A stretch of 64,000 nt of DNA from assembly GCF_000153025.1 (NCBI RefSeq), contig NZ_CH672429.1:1287079-1351078 (forward strand). Reading direction: 5' to 3'. The position numbers and the translations under genes were made by a program. The DNA is from Marinomonas sp. MED121 (GTDB lineage: Bacteria; Pseudomonadota; Gammaproteobacteria; Pseudomonadales; Marinomonadaceae). The notes below the pieces were generated by a model. The model was not told where the DNA came from. It worked only from the letters and a program-made list of their open reading frames with translations, and did no database searches. Below are positions 37,372 through 46,436 of this stretch, piece after piece. How positions within the stretch are numbered: the stretch's first letter is position 1; the number at the start of each line of letters is the position of its first letter.

Positions 37372-38307
37372 TTAAATCAGTAACTTAAACTCACTTATTT
37401 CTTTTAATTGCACTTCAAGCCAAGCGGCGAAGCTGTTCAATGCTTTGTTTTTTGGCATAGCAGGATTAGAGACTAATTGATAATAACAAGGGTTCTTTAC
37501 CTCAGCCTGAGTTAAAGCAATCAAACTGCCAGCCTGAATCGCATCCATCACTAACGAGGTTCGCCCTATCGCTATCCCATGGCCTAACTCAGCCAGTTGC
37601 AGGGTGATATTAGACTGGGATTGTCGGTCAATATGATCCAGCGACAAGTCTATTCCGACTGCTTTAGCCCAATAGGACCAGGTATCATCAAAAGGCGGTG
37701 GCACAGGGCTTAAATCACCCAATAAAGGCAAGTTAACCAACTTCTCAAGCTGTTTTTTATTTAACGGTGGTTGTAACTTATGCTGCTCAGCAAACTTAGC
37801 CGAGCAAACAGGAATAAGGTGTTCATCAAACAATTTGGCTGTCTCACCCTCTTTAATTTCTTTTGAGCCATAATAAAGCCCAGCTTGAGCATGATACAAA
37901 GAAAAATCCAGTGGGCTAGTGACCGTATTCACACTGATTTTTAGTTTAGGATGAGCCTGATTAAACGCCATAATACGCGGTAACAGCCAGCGAATCGCAA
38001 AACCTGGTTGGCTTGATATGACGATTTCATTCGTTTGTTTTTTGCGCTTTTCAACTTCAATAGTCTGTTGAATATGCCCTAATCCATGCTTTACGGCATC
38101 TAATAATACTTGCCCAGATGAGGTGAGAATAACCCGTCGTCCAGTTCGTTCAAACACCTCAAAACCTGCTCGAACTTCTAAGTTCTTAATATGCTGGCTC
38201 ACCGCACCTTGACTGATTCCCAGCTCATCCGCCGCCTTTGTAAAACTGGCTAACCTAGCGGCAGATTCAAATATTTTTAAGGATTGAAATGAAGGTAAAA
38301 TAAACAT
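37372..38307 (-). CDS. LysR-family regulator divergent from the NhaC-type transporter
   Basis: 311 residues: winged helix at about 8-65 (SFTKAADELGISQGAVSQHIKNLE, GcvA-like) and an effector domain. It is divergent from the antiporter gene with a 109-bp gap that holds a LysR-type box, so it probably controls the antiporter and the cupin gene after it. The GcvA-like type suggests an amino acid or small organic acid effector, but this is not certain. Confidence 0.87.
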   Translation of the reverse strand: MFILPSFQSLKIFESAARLASFTKAADELGISQGAVSQHIKNLEVRAGFEVFERTGRRVILTSSGQVLLDAVKHGLGHIQQTIEVEKRKKQTNEIVISSQPGFAIRWLLPRIMAFNQAHPKLKISVNTVTSPLDFSLYHAQAGLYYGSKEIKEGETAKLFDEHLIPVCSAKFAEQHKLQPPLNKKQLEKLVNLPLLGDLSPVPPPFDDTWSYWAKAVGIDLSLDHIDRQSQSNITLQLAELGHGIAIGRTSLVMDAIQAGSLIALTQAEVKNPCYYQLVSNPAMPKNKALNSFAAWLEVQLKEISEFKLLI

Positions 38308-38312
38308 AAGGC

Positions 38313-38328
38313 ATTAGTTTTTTCTAAT
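38313..38328. promoter_or_regulatory. Candidate LysR operator
   Basis: ATTAG-TTTTTT-CTAAT is a perfect 5-bp inverted repeat of the T-N11-A type, located five bases upstream of the lysR start and about 90 bases upstream of the divergent transporter gene. Confidence 0.5.
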
Positions 38329-38416
38329 AGGTTGTTTAGCAAATTAGGATAGGGGATAGCATTTTCTTTTGCTAGCCTTAGCGCTCTAAATATAAAAATA
38401 ATGTGGGAGAACCCAG

Positions 38417-39865
38417 ATGTCTAACCAGCTACAAAGTCCAAGTTTTAGGCAATCCTTTTTAACCTTTGGCGCAATTATTTGCGTCATAGGGGTAGGTTTG
38501 TTTTATTTAAAGACCAGTTTGCACAGCTTAATGCTTATCTGTCTTTTAATCGCAGGTATTAGCGCACTTAAACTCAGCCAAGATGGCTTTAAGTCTATTC
38601 GTAATGCCATGAACTCAGGCATACAAGGCGCCCTATCCGCCATCTATATTTTCATTCTCATCGGCGTCCTGATTGCTGCCTTTATTCAAAGCGGCACAGT
38701 CGCAGCGCTTATTTACTATGGCCTTGAAATCATATCTCCCGCGCTCTTCTTACCCGCAGGCCTGATTCTATGCAGTTTTATGTCGGTTGCGACTGGCACT
38801 AGCTGGGGCACTGTGGGCACTGCTGGTGTGGTGCTTATGGGAATAGGTGAAGCCATGGGGATTCCACTACCGCTAGTGGCGGGTGTTGTTGTCTCTGGTG
38901 CTTGTTTTGGCGATAAGATGTCACCCGTTTCTGATACAACCAATCTAGCTGCCATGTCTTCTGGTACAGATTTATATACCCATATTAAAGGCATGCTCTA
39001 CACCACAGGCCCCGCCTACCTTGTTTGCCTTGTCGTCTTTTCTTTCATGGGAATGAGCTATGCCGAGCATGGTCTACCGGCGTCAGAACTTAATGCAATG
39101 TTAGCTGGCATAGAAAGCACCTACAGCATTAACCTAATTTGCCTACTGCCTTTTGTGGTAATGCTAGTGATGAGCCTTAAAAAAATCAGCGCCGAAGTAG
39201 CCATGATGAGCGCTGCCGTAGTTGCTGTTTTGATTGCTATCTTGATGCAAGGTGCTCAGTTTACGACGGTTTTAAACTCACTTTTTTCTGGCGGTTCCTT
39301 TGAAACGGGTATTAGTACATTAGACAAATTATTTAGTCGTGGTGGCATCTCGTCCATGATGTGGACTTTATCTTTGGCGCTTATGGCGTTAGCACTGGGT
39401 GGCATATTAAATCAGTTCGGATTTTTACGCGTGCTTATCTCCAGCATCCTAAGCCGAGTGAAACGGGCTGCCAGTCTAGTCACAACCACCATTCTCGCTT
39501 GCTTCCTTGGCAATATGAGTATGGGTGAAGCCTATATGTCTATCATTCTAGGCGGCCAGTTATTCGGTGATGCCTATGATAAACATAAGCTGGATAGAAG
39601 CCTGATGTCACGCTCTCTAGAAGAAGGAGCAACCTTAACGACGGCCTTGATTCCTTGGACCACAGGCGGCGCTTTCTTTGCTTCTACTCTAGGTGTGAGT
39701 GTATTGGATTACGCGCCCTACGCCCTACTTAACTGGTTTAACCCACTACTTTCTATTCTGCTGGCCTATTTAGGGATTGCGCTATTCAGAGCTAAAACCA
39801 GCACCACAGAGACCAAAAGCCAAGTTCAAACAGCGGATGACCAGTTAAAACAAGCGGCAAACTAA
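38417..39865 (+). CDS. NhaC-family Na+/H+ antiporter-like transporter
   Basis: 482 residues with about eleven or twelve helices. The conserved NhaC segment GTSWGTVGTAGVVLMGIGEA and GDKMSPVSDTTNLAAMSSGTDL are clear, as is the second repeat half (GNMSMGEAYMSIILGGQLF, EEGATLTTALIPWTTGG). Some NhaC members exchange organic substrates such as malate/lactate or amino acids. The LysR partner and the downstream cupin protein suggest a metabolite carrier rather than plain pH control; that is inference. A GC-rich hairpin lies between it and the next gene. Confidence 0.87.
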   Translation: MSNQLQSPSFRQSFLTFGAIICVIGVGLFYLKTSLHSLMLICLLIAGISALKLSQDGFKSIRNAMNSGIQGALSAIYIFILIGVLIAAFIQSGTVAALIYYGLEIISPALFLPAGLILCSFMSVATGTSWGTVGTAGVVLMGIGEAMGIPLPLVAGVVVSGACFGDKMSPVSDTTNLAAMSSGTDLYTHIKGMLYTTGPAYLVCLVVFSFMGMSYAEHGLPASELNAMLAGIESTYSINLICLLPFVVMLVMSLKKISAEVAMMSAAVVAVLIAILMQGAQFTTVLNSLFSGGSFETGISTLDKLFSRGGISSMMWTLSLALMALALGGILNQFGFLRVLISSILSRVKRAASLVTTTILACFLGNMSMGEAYMSIILGGQLFGDAYDKHKLDRSLMSRSLEEGATLTTALIPWTTGGAFFASTLGVSVLDYAPYALLNWFNPLLSILLAYLGIALFRAKTSTTETKSQVQTADDQLKQAAN

Positions 39866-39896
39866 AACGACTCGTAAAGGTTTAATGTCTTTACTC

Positions 39897-39927
39897 AGGT
39901 GGCGCATCAGTTGCGCCACTTTATTTC
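39897..39927 (+). terminator. Hairpin between the antiporter and cupin genes
   Basis: GTGGCGCA (39899-39906) and TGCGCCAC (39912-39919), 5-base loop, followed by TTTATTT. It may partly terminate, lowering expression of the following gene. Confidence 0.65.
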
Positions 39928-39942
39928 CCAAGGAGCCTCCAT

Positions 39943-40764
39943 ATGAAAACAGCCCATTGGACTGTTCAAGAAGATGTCTTATCAGGTTTAAGATCATTAC
40001 CTGAAGACCTACAAAAAGATGTACCTATTTTGACGGTAAATCGCCAAGGGGCTAGCCCTGAATCTTATATGCGAACAGAGAATTACCTTGGATATGTGCA
40101 GCCTAACAAGATTTATCAATTACAACTTGATGGCATGTATGAAACCGAAGAACTTGCCGTTATGCCTTTACCTAGCCCTATTGCTCCCCCTAGAAGCAAG
40201 CTTACGGGTGACTGGCAAACAAAAGTCGACCTCACCATAGATGATGCCAATATCTTAGGCGGTAATGGACGATATTTATTAAACAAAGGTGAGAAGAGCC
40301 TTAACATTGCCATAGCGAAAGCGACGCCAGAGCATCTGGCTTATTATCATTCTCGTCTAGTAAAAATTGGCGACGCTATCCAGTTTAATGCCAGTGGCAA
40401 CCTTCCTTTAACCGTCACTTCTGTTGGTAAAGATTATCCTCAAGACTATTTGCTTAAACCTGAGTTGGGTGGTGGTGCCTACCTTGAAGTCCATGATAGA
40501 CCTCACTTTCATATGCCCTTAGATGAAACCTGTGGAGGCTATCTCATTATTGGAAAACGCAATGAAGAAGGCCTTGATGAAGTATCCGCCTTTCAGGTGC
40601 CATTTGGTTATGGGATTCACATGGCCCCTTGGGCGATTCACGCTGATGCCTATATTACGGGTCGCTTTATGGTGATTTACTCAGCCACACCAGAGTTCTC
40701 AACCGTTATCGTCAGACAGGAGAATGGAGAGCTGGCTAACATAGAATTTACCGCTTCCCCCTAA
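39943..40764 (+). CDS. Uncharacterised cupin-like protein linked to the NhaC-type transporter
   Basis: 273 residues, soluble, no signal peptide. I do not recognise a named family. The C-terminal half looks like a cupin metal site: HDRPHFHMPLDET (three His) followed about 40 residues later by HMAPWAIHADAY. That pattern is common in metal-dependent isomerases, lyases and dioxygenases. The ribosome-binding site AAGGAG is strong. It follows the NhaC-type gene across a hairpin and is probably in the same LysR regulon, so it may act on the imported substrate. Confidence 0.7.
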   Translation: MKTAHWTVQEDVLSGLRSLPEDLQKDVPILTVNRQGASPESYMRTENYLGYVQPNKIYQLQLDGMYETEELAVMPLPSPIAPPRSKLTGDWQTKVDLTIDDANILGGNGRYLLNKGEKSLNIAIAKATPEHLAYYHSRLVKIGDAIQFNASGNLPLTVTSVGKDYPQDYLLKPELGGGAYLEVHDRPHFHMPLDETCGGYLIIGKRNEEGLDEVSAFQVPFGYGIHMAPWAIHADAYITGRFMVIYSATPEFSTVIVRQENGELANIEFTASP

Positions 40765-40977
40765 TATCCAAAAAGTGGAGAAAGAGTGGAATCACCCTAA
40801 TTCAACAATGGCTCCATTTTTTCTCCTTTATTTTTATTTATAAATATCACACTGATTAATAAAGTAACGACATAAGCTGCCGTTATATTCATTAAGACTA
40901 AAACACATTAAGTGTCCAACGGATGGAGTCGTCATAAAGAGCAGGTAGAGTGCCTGAAATGAAGAGAAGGTTTGAAT

Positions 40978-41238
40978 ATGCAAAATACACTAACATCACA
41001 AAAGCAAGCGACTCATATATGTAAAAGCAGAAGCGCGCTTATGTTTCTTATCTGTTGTGTTCTTCCATTTAGCTTCATTTACATAGGCTTTAGTGCCGTT
41101 TCAATTGAACAAGCAGCGCTTTGGCAAAATATGCAATACCACCTGATTTTAATTGGCTTTGCGAGCTTGGCATTTAATTATTGGATGTTACTGTTTAAGC
41201 CTAACTATATTCTGCAGCTATTGATTAAAGAGAGGTAG
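40978..41238 (+). CDS. Small two-helix membrane protein of unknown function
   Basis: 86 residues from the ATG at 40978, which has AGAAGG seven bases upstream. Two hydrophobic helices (about 20-42 and 52-72) with a short polar N-terminus. No recognisable family. It stands alone between the cupin gene and the convergent TauE gene, with a 213-bp gap upstream that holds its promoter region; nothing else was seen in that gap. Confidence 0.6.
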   Translation: MQNTLTSQKQATHICKSRSALMFLICCVLPFSFIYIGFSAVSIEQAALWQNMQYHLILIGFASLAFNYWMLLFKPNYILQLLIKER

Positions 41239-41295
41239 TTCAGGTTAGGGTTTTACTTATTAAAGTAAATCCAAAAAAAAGCAGCACAAACCCAC

Positions 41296-42075
41296 TTAAA
41301 AAGCCTCCCAAGCTTGCCAAACCATTCTTAAAGCTAAAGCCGTTAATATTAAATTAAAGGTTAATTCAAAGCTTTTATCTGAAATATATTGCAATATTCT
41401 CAAGCCAATAAAGGTGCCAATAGCGCCACTTAATATCATGCATACCAGCAAAGGAAGCCATTCAAGTAACGGAAATCCAGCTTGATGAAACACAGAAATT
41501 TTTAATAGGTGTTGGCAGCTCATTGCGGCAGCAAAGGTGGCGACTGTGGTGAACTTACAGGTATGTAATTGCTTGATAAAAGCACCGACCAAGGGGCCAG
41601 ATGCTCCTACAAACAAGGTAATAAAACTGGTGACCGCCGCTGCAATGCCTGTTCCTAAACTGCCTAAAATCAACTTAGGTAACTTGGGGCCCCAGCAAAG
41701 GTAAAGAATAAATATCGCAATAGTAAGATAAATCACGGCGGGTGAGAGACTCACTAGCAAGAGACTGCCCAACACAATACCTAATATTGCACCGGGTAAA
41801 AAACGTGTCATGAGGCGCCAATCAATATAGCGCCAACTCATTAATGCACGCCCACTATTTGAACCAAGCTGCACGACACCATGTAAAGGAATAATCACCT
41901 GAGGTGGCAATACCTGAGCCATCACCCCTAACATCATTACCCCTCCACCCGCACCAAATACTGCGGTAACAAATGAAGTAAAAGAAGCGATTAATATGAG
42001 AAAAATCGACAACTGAACTGACGCTGTCGCGCTAATAAGCTGCCCAAGAGAGTGAAAATGTGAAACAAGATCCAT
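41296..42075 (-). CDS. TauE/SafE-family membrane permease
   Basis: 259 residues with about eight helices; the N-terminal FVTAVFGAGGGVMMLGVMA and the central SFITLFVGASGPLVGAFI repeats are the two signature halves of the TauE/SafE (DUF81) family, which exports or imports sulfur-containing or other small organic anions. It is the last gene of an apparent dctB-dctD-AlbA_2-TauE operon, 32 bp after the AlbA_2 gene. A link to dicarboxylate control is not known. Confidence 0.85.
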   Translation of the reverse strand: MDLVSHFHSLGQLISATASVQLSIFLILIASFTSFVTAVFGAGGGVMMLGVMAQVLPPQVIIPLHGVVQLGSNSGRALMSWRYIDWRLMTRFLPGAILGIVLGSLLLVSLSPAVIYLTIAIFILYLCWGPKLPKLILGSLGTGIAAAVTSFITLFVGASGPLVGAFIKQLHTCKFTTVATFAAAMSCQHLLKISVFHQAGFPLLEWLPLLVCMILSGAIGTFIGLRILQYISDKSFELTFNLILTALALRMVWQAWEAF

Positions 42076-42107
42076 AGGTGTCCTAAAGCGATAAATTCAA
42101 CTGAGTT

Positions 42108-42608
42108 TTACACTAACCCTGCGTCGATAATTTGACCTTGTTCAGCTAACAAACGACTCACAGTGATGGCATCTTGCTGCATATCGGCACTGCCTAAGCG
42201 GACATAAGTGCCTTTAAGCGGGTCTGATTTAATATAAATGGGTTTTTGAGATGGCGCCGCTTTTGGAACCAAAATATGTATAATATTTTTACCCGCAATG
42301 GTAACGACTTTTATCCAGTTTTTAGGAATGAGATTCGCATTAGTGACCGTTTTATTATTTAGCCCTTGCCATAATTCATCGATTACTTTTTCAGTATTTT
42401 CAATACCAGCAAGTTGATAACTTTCGTCTTCTAGCTCTTTCAACCCAAGTAAGATGTCGCCACCTTCTGTGTTAGCAAACGCACTGTAGCTTTCCCAAAT
42501 ATCATCGGGTAATTGCCCTTTGCCGTCTCTTCCTTGAGCAAGTTTGCATTCCACTTCAGAGGACTCCCTAAGCTTGGCAATATCATCTAATGTTACAATG
42601 CTAACCAT
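42108..42608 (-). CDS. Stand-alone AlbA_2 (Schlafen-like) domain protein
   Basis: 166 residues. The fold is that of the AlbA_2/Schlafen AAA-like module: ESSEVECKLAQGRDGKGQLPDDIWESYSAFANTEGG with the ILLGL that follows, then VDELWQGLNNKT and the GTYVRLGSAD end. In most relatives this module is the N-terminal part of a 400-600-residue regulator or helicase-like protein; here it stops soon after. No continuation is seen in another frame before the TauE gene, so it seems naturally short rather than truncated. It lies 17 bp after dctD. Its role may be nucleic-acid binding. Confidence 0.75.
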   Translation of the reverse strand: MVSIVTLDDIAKLRESSEVECKLAQGRDGKGQLPDDIWESYSAFANTEGGDILLGLKELEDESYQLAGIENTEKVIDELWQGLNNKTVTNANLIPKNWIKVVTIAGKNIIHILVPKAAPSQKPIYIKSDPLKGTYVRLGSADMQQDAITVSRLLAEQGQIIDAGLV

Positions 42609-42625
42609 TCATAACTCCTGATGGT

Positions 42626-43984
42626 TTATTTATAAAAGTCCTTATCTAAACCATATTTTCTCATTTTATCGTATAGGGTTTTCCTTGGTAGCCCTAAAGC
42701 ATCCATAGTCCCTTTGATTGAGCCTTTCTGGTGAGTTAATTCTTGTTCTAAAAGTGTTTTCTCAAACCTTTCCACCTGCTCAGGCAAGGTCATGACACCA
42801 GGGTTATGCTCATTGGTCGTAATAATTTGATCAAATTCAAAGGTGCAAGTCTCCCCCATCAGTACATACCTTTCAGCCAGATTTCGCAACTCTCTCACAT
42901 TGCCAGGCCACTCATAACTAATCAGGCTATGCATGCGCGAGGCCGTCACGGGTTCAGACTCACGCTTATATTGGGCAGTTGCCACCAAACAAAAATGCTG
43001 CCATAAAAGAGGGATATCTTCTGTTCTATCCCTCAGGCTTGGAATATCCACTCTCACGACATTTAGGCGATAATAAAGGTCCTGTCGAAACACCCCGGTT
43101 TCACTTAATTCTTTTAAGTCCACCTTGGTGGCCGCAAGAATTCTCAGATCAAGATCGATACCTTTGTTAGAACCAAGACGTTCAACCTTACGCTCCTCTA
43201 GCACCCTTAATAAACGCACCTGCATGGACATGGGCATGCTTTCTATTTCATCTAAAAAGAGTGTGCCACCATTTGAGTGCTCCAATTTACCAATACGCTG
43301 GGTTTTAGCATCAGTAAAAGCCCCTTTTTCATGGCCAAACAGTTCACTTTCCATGATGGACTCTGGTACCGCTCCACAGTTGATAGCAACAAAAGGCTTT
43401 CCCTGACGACCGCTATGCTCATGTATATAACGGGCCACCAGCTCTTTACCTGTACCTGTTTCACCATTAATAAGTATGTCTGCCGCTGTATCTGCCACAT
43501 GAATCAGAGTTTGTCGCAGACGGTTAACGCCTGACGTATTGCCAATAATACGAGGTCCTGGCGCATTTTGCGCTTGCAACTCTTGCCTCAGACGGCGGTT
43601 CTCTAGGGTGAGTTTACGCTTTTCCATGGCGTGGCGAATCACATCTAAAAAATCGTCATTTGAAAAAGGCTTTGCAATGAAGTCATAGGCCCCATCACGC
43701 ATCGCACTTACCGCCATACTGATATCGCCATGGCCGGTAATAAAGATAACGGGGATACTGTCATCGACCTGTTTAACTAACTCAAACAAGTCCAAACCAT
43801 TTAACCCAGGAAGGTTAATGTCACAAACAATAACGCCGGGCCAGTCCACTGAGAGCGCTTCAATCACCCCCTTGCTATTGGCATATTCAAGCACCTCAAA
43901 TAACTCAAGCTCTAATGTTTGTGAAATAGCAGATCGCACCATTGCTTCGTCATCAATTAATAACACTGTACCTGAACTGCTCAT
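42626..43984 (-). CDS. dctD: Sigma-54-dependent response regulator DctD
   Basis: 452 residues. Receiver domain (about 5-120) with phosphoacceptor Asp55 in VIVCDINLPG and acidic pair D11-D12; AAA+ domain (about 145-370) with Walker A NGETGTGKE and Walker B GGTLFLDEI; Fis-type helix-turn-helix at the C-terminus (GSIKGTMDALGLPRKTLYDK). The sigma-54-contacting loop reads GAFTDA instead of the usual GAFTGA. It should activate dctPQM. The gene follows dctB by two bases. Confidence 0.93.
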   Translation of the reverse strand: MSSSGTVLLIDDEAMVRSAISQTLELELFEVLEYANSKGVIEALSVDWPGVIVCDINLPGLNGLDLFELVKQVDDSIPVIFITGHGDISMAVSAMRDGAYDFIAKPFSNDDFLDVIRHAMEKRKLTLENRRLRQELQAQNAPGPRIIGNTSGVNRLRQTLIHVADTAADILINGETGTGKELVARYIHEHSGRQGKPFVAINCGAVPESIMESELFGHEKGAFTDAKTQRIGKLEHSNGGTLFLDEIESMPMSMQVRLLRVLEERKVERLGSNKGIDLDLRILAATKVDLKELSETGVFRQDLYYRLNVVRVDIPSLRDRTEDIPLLWQHFCLVATAQYKRESEPVTASRMHSLISYEWPGNVRELRNLAERYVLMGETCTFEFDQIITTNEHNPGVMTLPEQVERFEKTLLEQELTHQKGSIKGTMDALGLPRKTLYDKMRKYGLDKDFYK

Positions 43985-43986
43985 GC

Positions 43987-46308
43987 CTAGCTTATCCCCT
44001 TAATGAATGATACTGCCTTTAACGTCACACTAAATTCGGCGCCTATATTAACATCTTTGTGGCCCACTGAATGCGGACGCTGGGTAATGTTACAGGCACT
44101 TATTCTGCCACCCATAGACTCAACAATTCGTTGACTGATTGATAAACCTAAGCCTAAACCAACCCCATCTGCCTTGGAGGTAAAAAAGGGTTCAAATAAG
44201 GATGCCAGCACTTGATCATCCATACCATTACCAGTATCACGTACTTTAATTGTTAACCATGAGGCAGATTTGCCTTTATCACTATCAAGGGCTTCAATGA
44301 CCAACTCAATGCGGTTTTGAGTATGCTCAGACTCCATGATGGCATCGATTGCATTTGCAATCAGATTAACCAAGACTTGTTCTAACAAGACCACATCACC
44401 CATTACTTTTTCTTCACCTATATCAGGCAAAATACACTCAATCTCACATTCTTTAAGACGCTGCATCATAATGGTCATGGCCCCTTGCAACACAGTATCT
44501 AACGAGACAGCTGAATGCTGAAACTTACCTTTACGCGCAAAAACCTTAAACCGTGAAATAATGTCTGACATATGACTACAAAGGCCAACTATCTTGCTCA
44601 AATTCCCCTTAGCTTGAGGAATATTCTCTCGCTCTATAAAAGTCAGTCCATTTTCAGCAAAAGCACGCATTGCTGTTAAAGGCTGATTTAGTTCATGGTT
44701 AATGCCCGCACTTAATTGCCCCAACACAGCCAACTTTGCCGTTTGTATCAACTCTTGTTGGGTTTCCTTATGGTGTTGAATTTCATCCCTCAACCTTTGG
44801 TTAGCAAGCTCTAGTTCAGAGGTACGTTCAACAACCCTATGCTCAAGGGCATTTCGTGCCAGCATTAGCTCCTGCTCATACTGCTTTCTTTCTGTCATAT
44901 CATGGAAAGTCACGAGATATTTAAGGCTATTGGGCAAGTTCATCTTACACAGGGTCATTTCAACCGGAACCTGCTTAAAGTCATGAACACCTTCATCGCT
45001 ATAAAGGTTTAGCACGCCTTCTGAAGCGGTCACATTAAGAGGCCCTGAGACATTGTCAAATAAAGGTTGAGTTTGCCGCCCAGGTTCACCTGAAAATGGT
45101 TGATACAAATGATGAAAAGGCACTCCAATTAAGTCTGTTAAAGAGTGACCTATCAGTGTTTCCATCGCAGGATTATAGGATTCTACTTTTTGCTCTGCGT
45201 CTAAGGTAATAAGGCCAGCTTGAGTGTTGTTAATAATTTCACGGATATAAGCTTGATTATGTCGGCTCATTTCCAATGCTTGTGAGCGCTCACTTAGCAT
45301 TCGACGCCTTAATCTTGCGGTAATTAACACCAAAATCAAGATCATTAAGCAGGCCATAAATATGGTACGCCAAAGAGCAATCTCTTCTTCAATTAGGGTT
45401 ATTGGAATCAATAAATCAACTTTAAAGCCTAACGAGTAGATTGAACTTGAAAGATGTAAATAACTGATTCTATCGATTTTCTCCTCACCTTTTAGGGTCT
45501 CTTTTACATCTAATAGCTGTAGTAAGTCTGAGTCATCATCAAACGCTTCTTCGGCAACAATAGGTAGTTTTTCAAATGCTTGGGTTTTATATCGACGACT
45601 CTCAACAATACGCTGAAGCTCTTCATGGGATAGCTGATTAATGGTTTTATATAGCCATTCTTTACGTGAACTACTAAAGACAATGCCATCAGGATCTAGT
45701 AGCAAAAAGTTAAATTTATTGTTCTTCAAGCGAGACTCAAACTGACTCAAATCCACTTTTACAACAGCGACTCCAATAATACTTTGCTTACTTTTTACTG
45801 GGTATGAAAAGTAATATCCACGCCTATTCGTTGTGGTACCTAAAGCATAATAGCGACCTGATAAGCCAGCCATTGCCTGTTTAAAATACGGCCGAAAAGA
45901 AAAGTCTTTACCAATAAAACTGGTGTCTTGATCAAAGTTAGAGGCTGCAATAGTGACGCCTGTGGGCGCAATAATATAACTCTCGGAAGCCTCTGTAATA
46001 CGACTTATTTGCGCCAATTCAGCATTAAGTTGTTGAATATCTAGGGGGCTTCTCTGTTCAAGCACTCGAATGACACGACTGTTGCTTGCCAGTAATGTTG
46101 GCATATGTTGATACTTTTCAATCGCACTAACAATTACCTTGGTTAATTGTGCTAATTCAGCACTGGAAGACTGCTTTAAGTTTTCAATTTGCTTCTGCTT
46201 TAATACCTCACCACCCTTCCACATAAGGACTAAACTGAGGAAAAAAAGAACAAAATATAACCAGCGCAATAAGGTAAATTTTGAATTTTTATGATTGAGG
46301 TAGGACAT
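43987..46308 (-). CDS. dctB: Dicarboxylate sensor histidine kinase DctB
   Basis: 773 residues. TM1 at about 13-30, periplasmic double-Cache (PDC) domain with the SNFDQDTSFIGKDFSFRPYF and GRYYALGTTTNRRGYYFSYP motifs found in DctB, TM2 near 308-325, a PAS domain (AYIREIINNTQAGLITLDAE), a coiled coil, then HisKA with INHELNQPLTAMRAF and the ATPase boxes (LIANAIDA, GNGMDD, GLGLGLSI). It senses C4-dicarboxylates outside the cell and phosphorylates DctD. It is first in the operon and divergent from a FIST-GGDEF-EAL gene across 128 bp. Confidence 0.93.
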   Translation of the reverse strand: MSYLNHKNSKFTLLRWLYFVLFFLSLVLMWKGGEVLKQKQIENLKQSSSAELAQLTKVIVSAIEKYQHMPTLLASNSRVIRVLEQRSPLDIQQLNAELAQISRITEASESYIIAPTGVTIAASNFDQDTSFIGKDFSFRPYFKQAMAGLSGRYYALGTTTNRRGYYFSYPVKSKQSIIGVAVVKVDLSQFESRLKNNKFNFLLLDPDGIVFSSSRKEWLYKTINQLSHEELQRIVESRRYKTQAFEKLPIVAEEAFDDDSDLLQLLDVKETLKGEEKIDRISYLHLSSSIYSLGFKVDLLIPITLIEEEIALWRTIFMACLMILILVLITARLRRRMLSERSQALEMSRHNQAYIREIINNTQAGLITLDAEQKVESYNPAMETLIGHSLTDLIGVPFHHLYQPFSGEPGRQTQPLFDNVSGPLNVTASEGVLNLYSDEGVHDFKQVPVEMTLCKMNLPNSLKYLVTFHDMTERKQYEQELMLARNALEHRVVERTSELELANQRLRDEIQHHKETQQELIQTAKLAVLGQLSAGINHELNQPLTAMRAFAENGLTFIERENIPQAKGNLSKIVGLCSHMSDIISRFKVFARKGKFQHSAVSLDTVLQGAMTIMMQRLKECEIECILPDIGEEKVMGDVVLLEQVLVNLIANAIDAIMESEHTQNRIELVIEALDSDKGKSASWLTIKVRDTGNGMDDQVLASLFEPFFTSKADGVGLGLGLSISQRIVESMGGRISACNITQRPHSVGHKDVNIGAEFSVTLKAVSFIKGIS

Positions 46309-46436
46309 AAATAGACAACTCGATTAGATTCATGTTCAACTAAACGCTTATATTAAAACTTAGCGCTCTTTTTTATATTGTGATTGTATAGCCATTAACC
46401 CTAAAACAAATTTCACACTTAGCTAATAGAGAAAAC

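Noticed and set aside
42806..43534. Several overlapping plus-strand frames opposite dctD
   Set aside because: dctD is unambiguous on the other strand and these frames have no recognisable domain or start signals.
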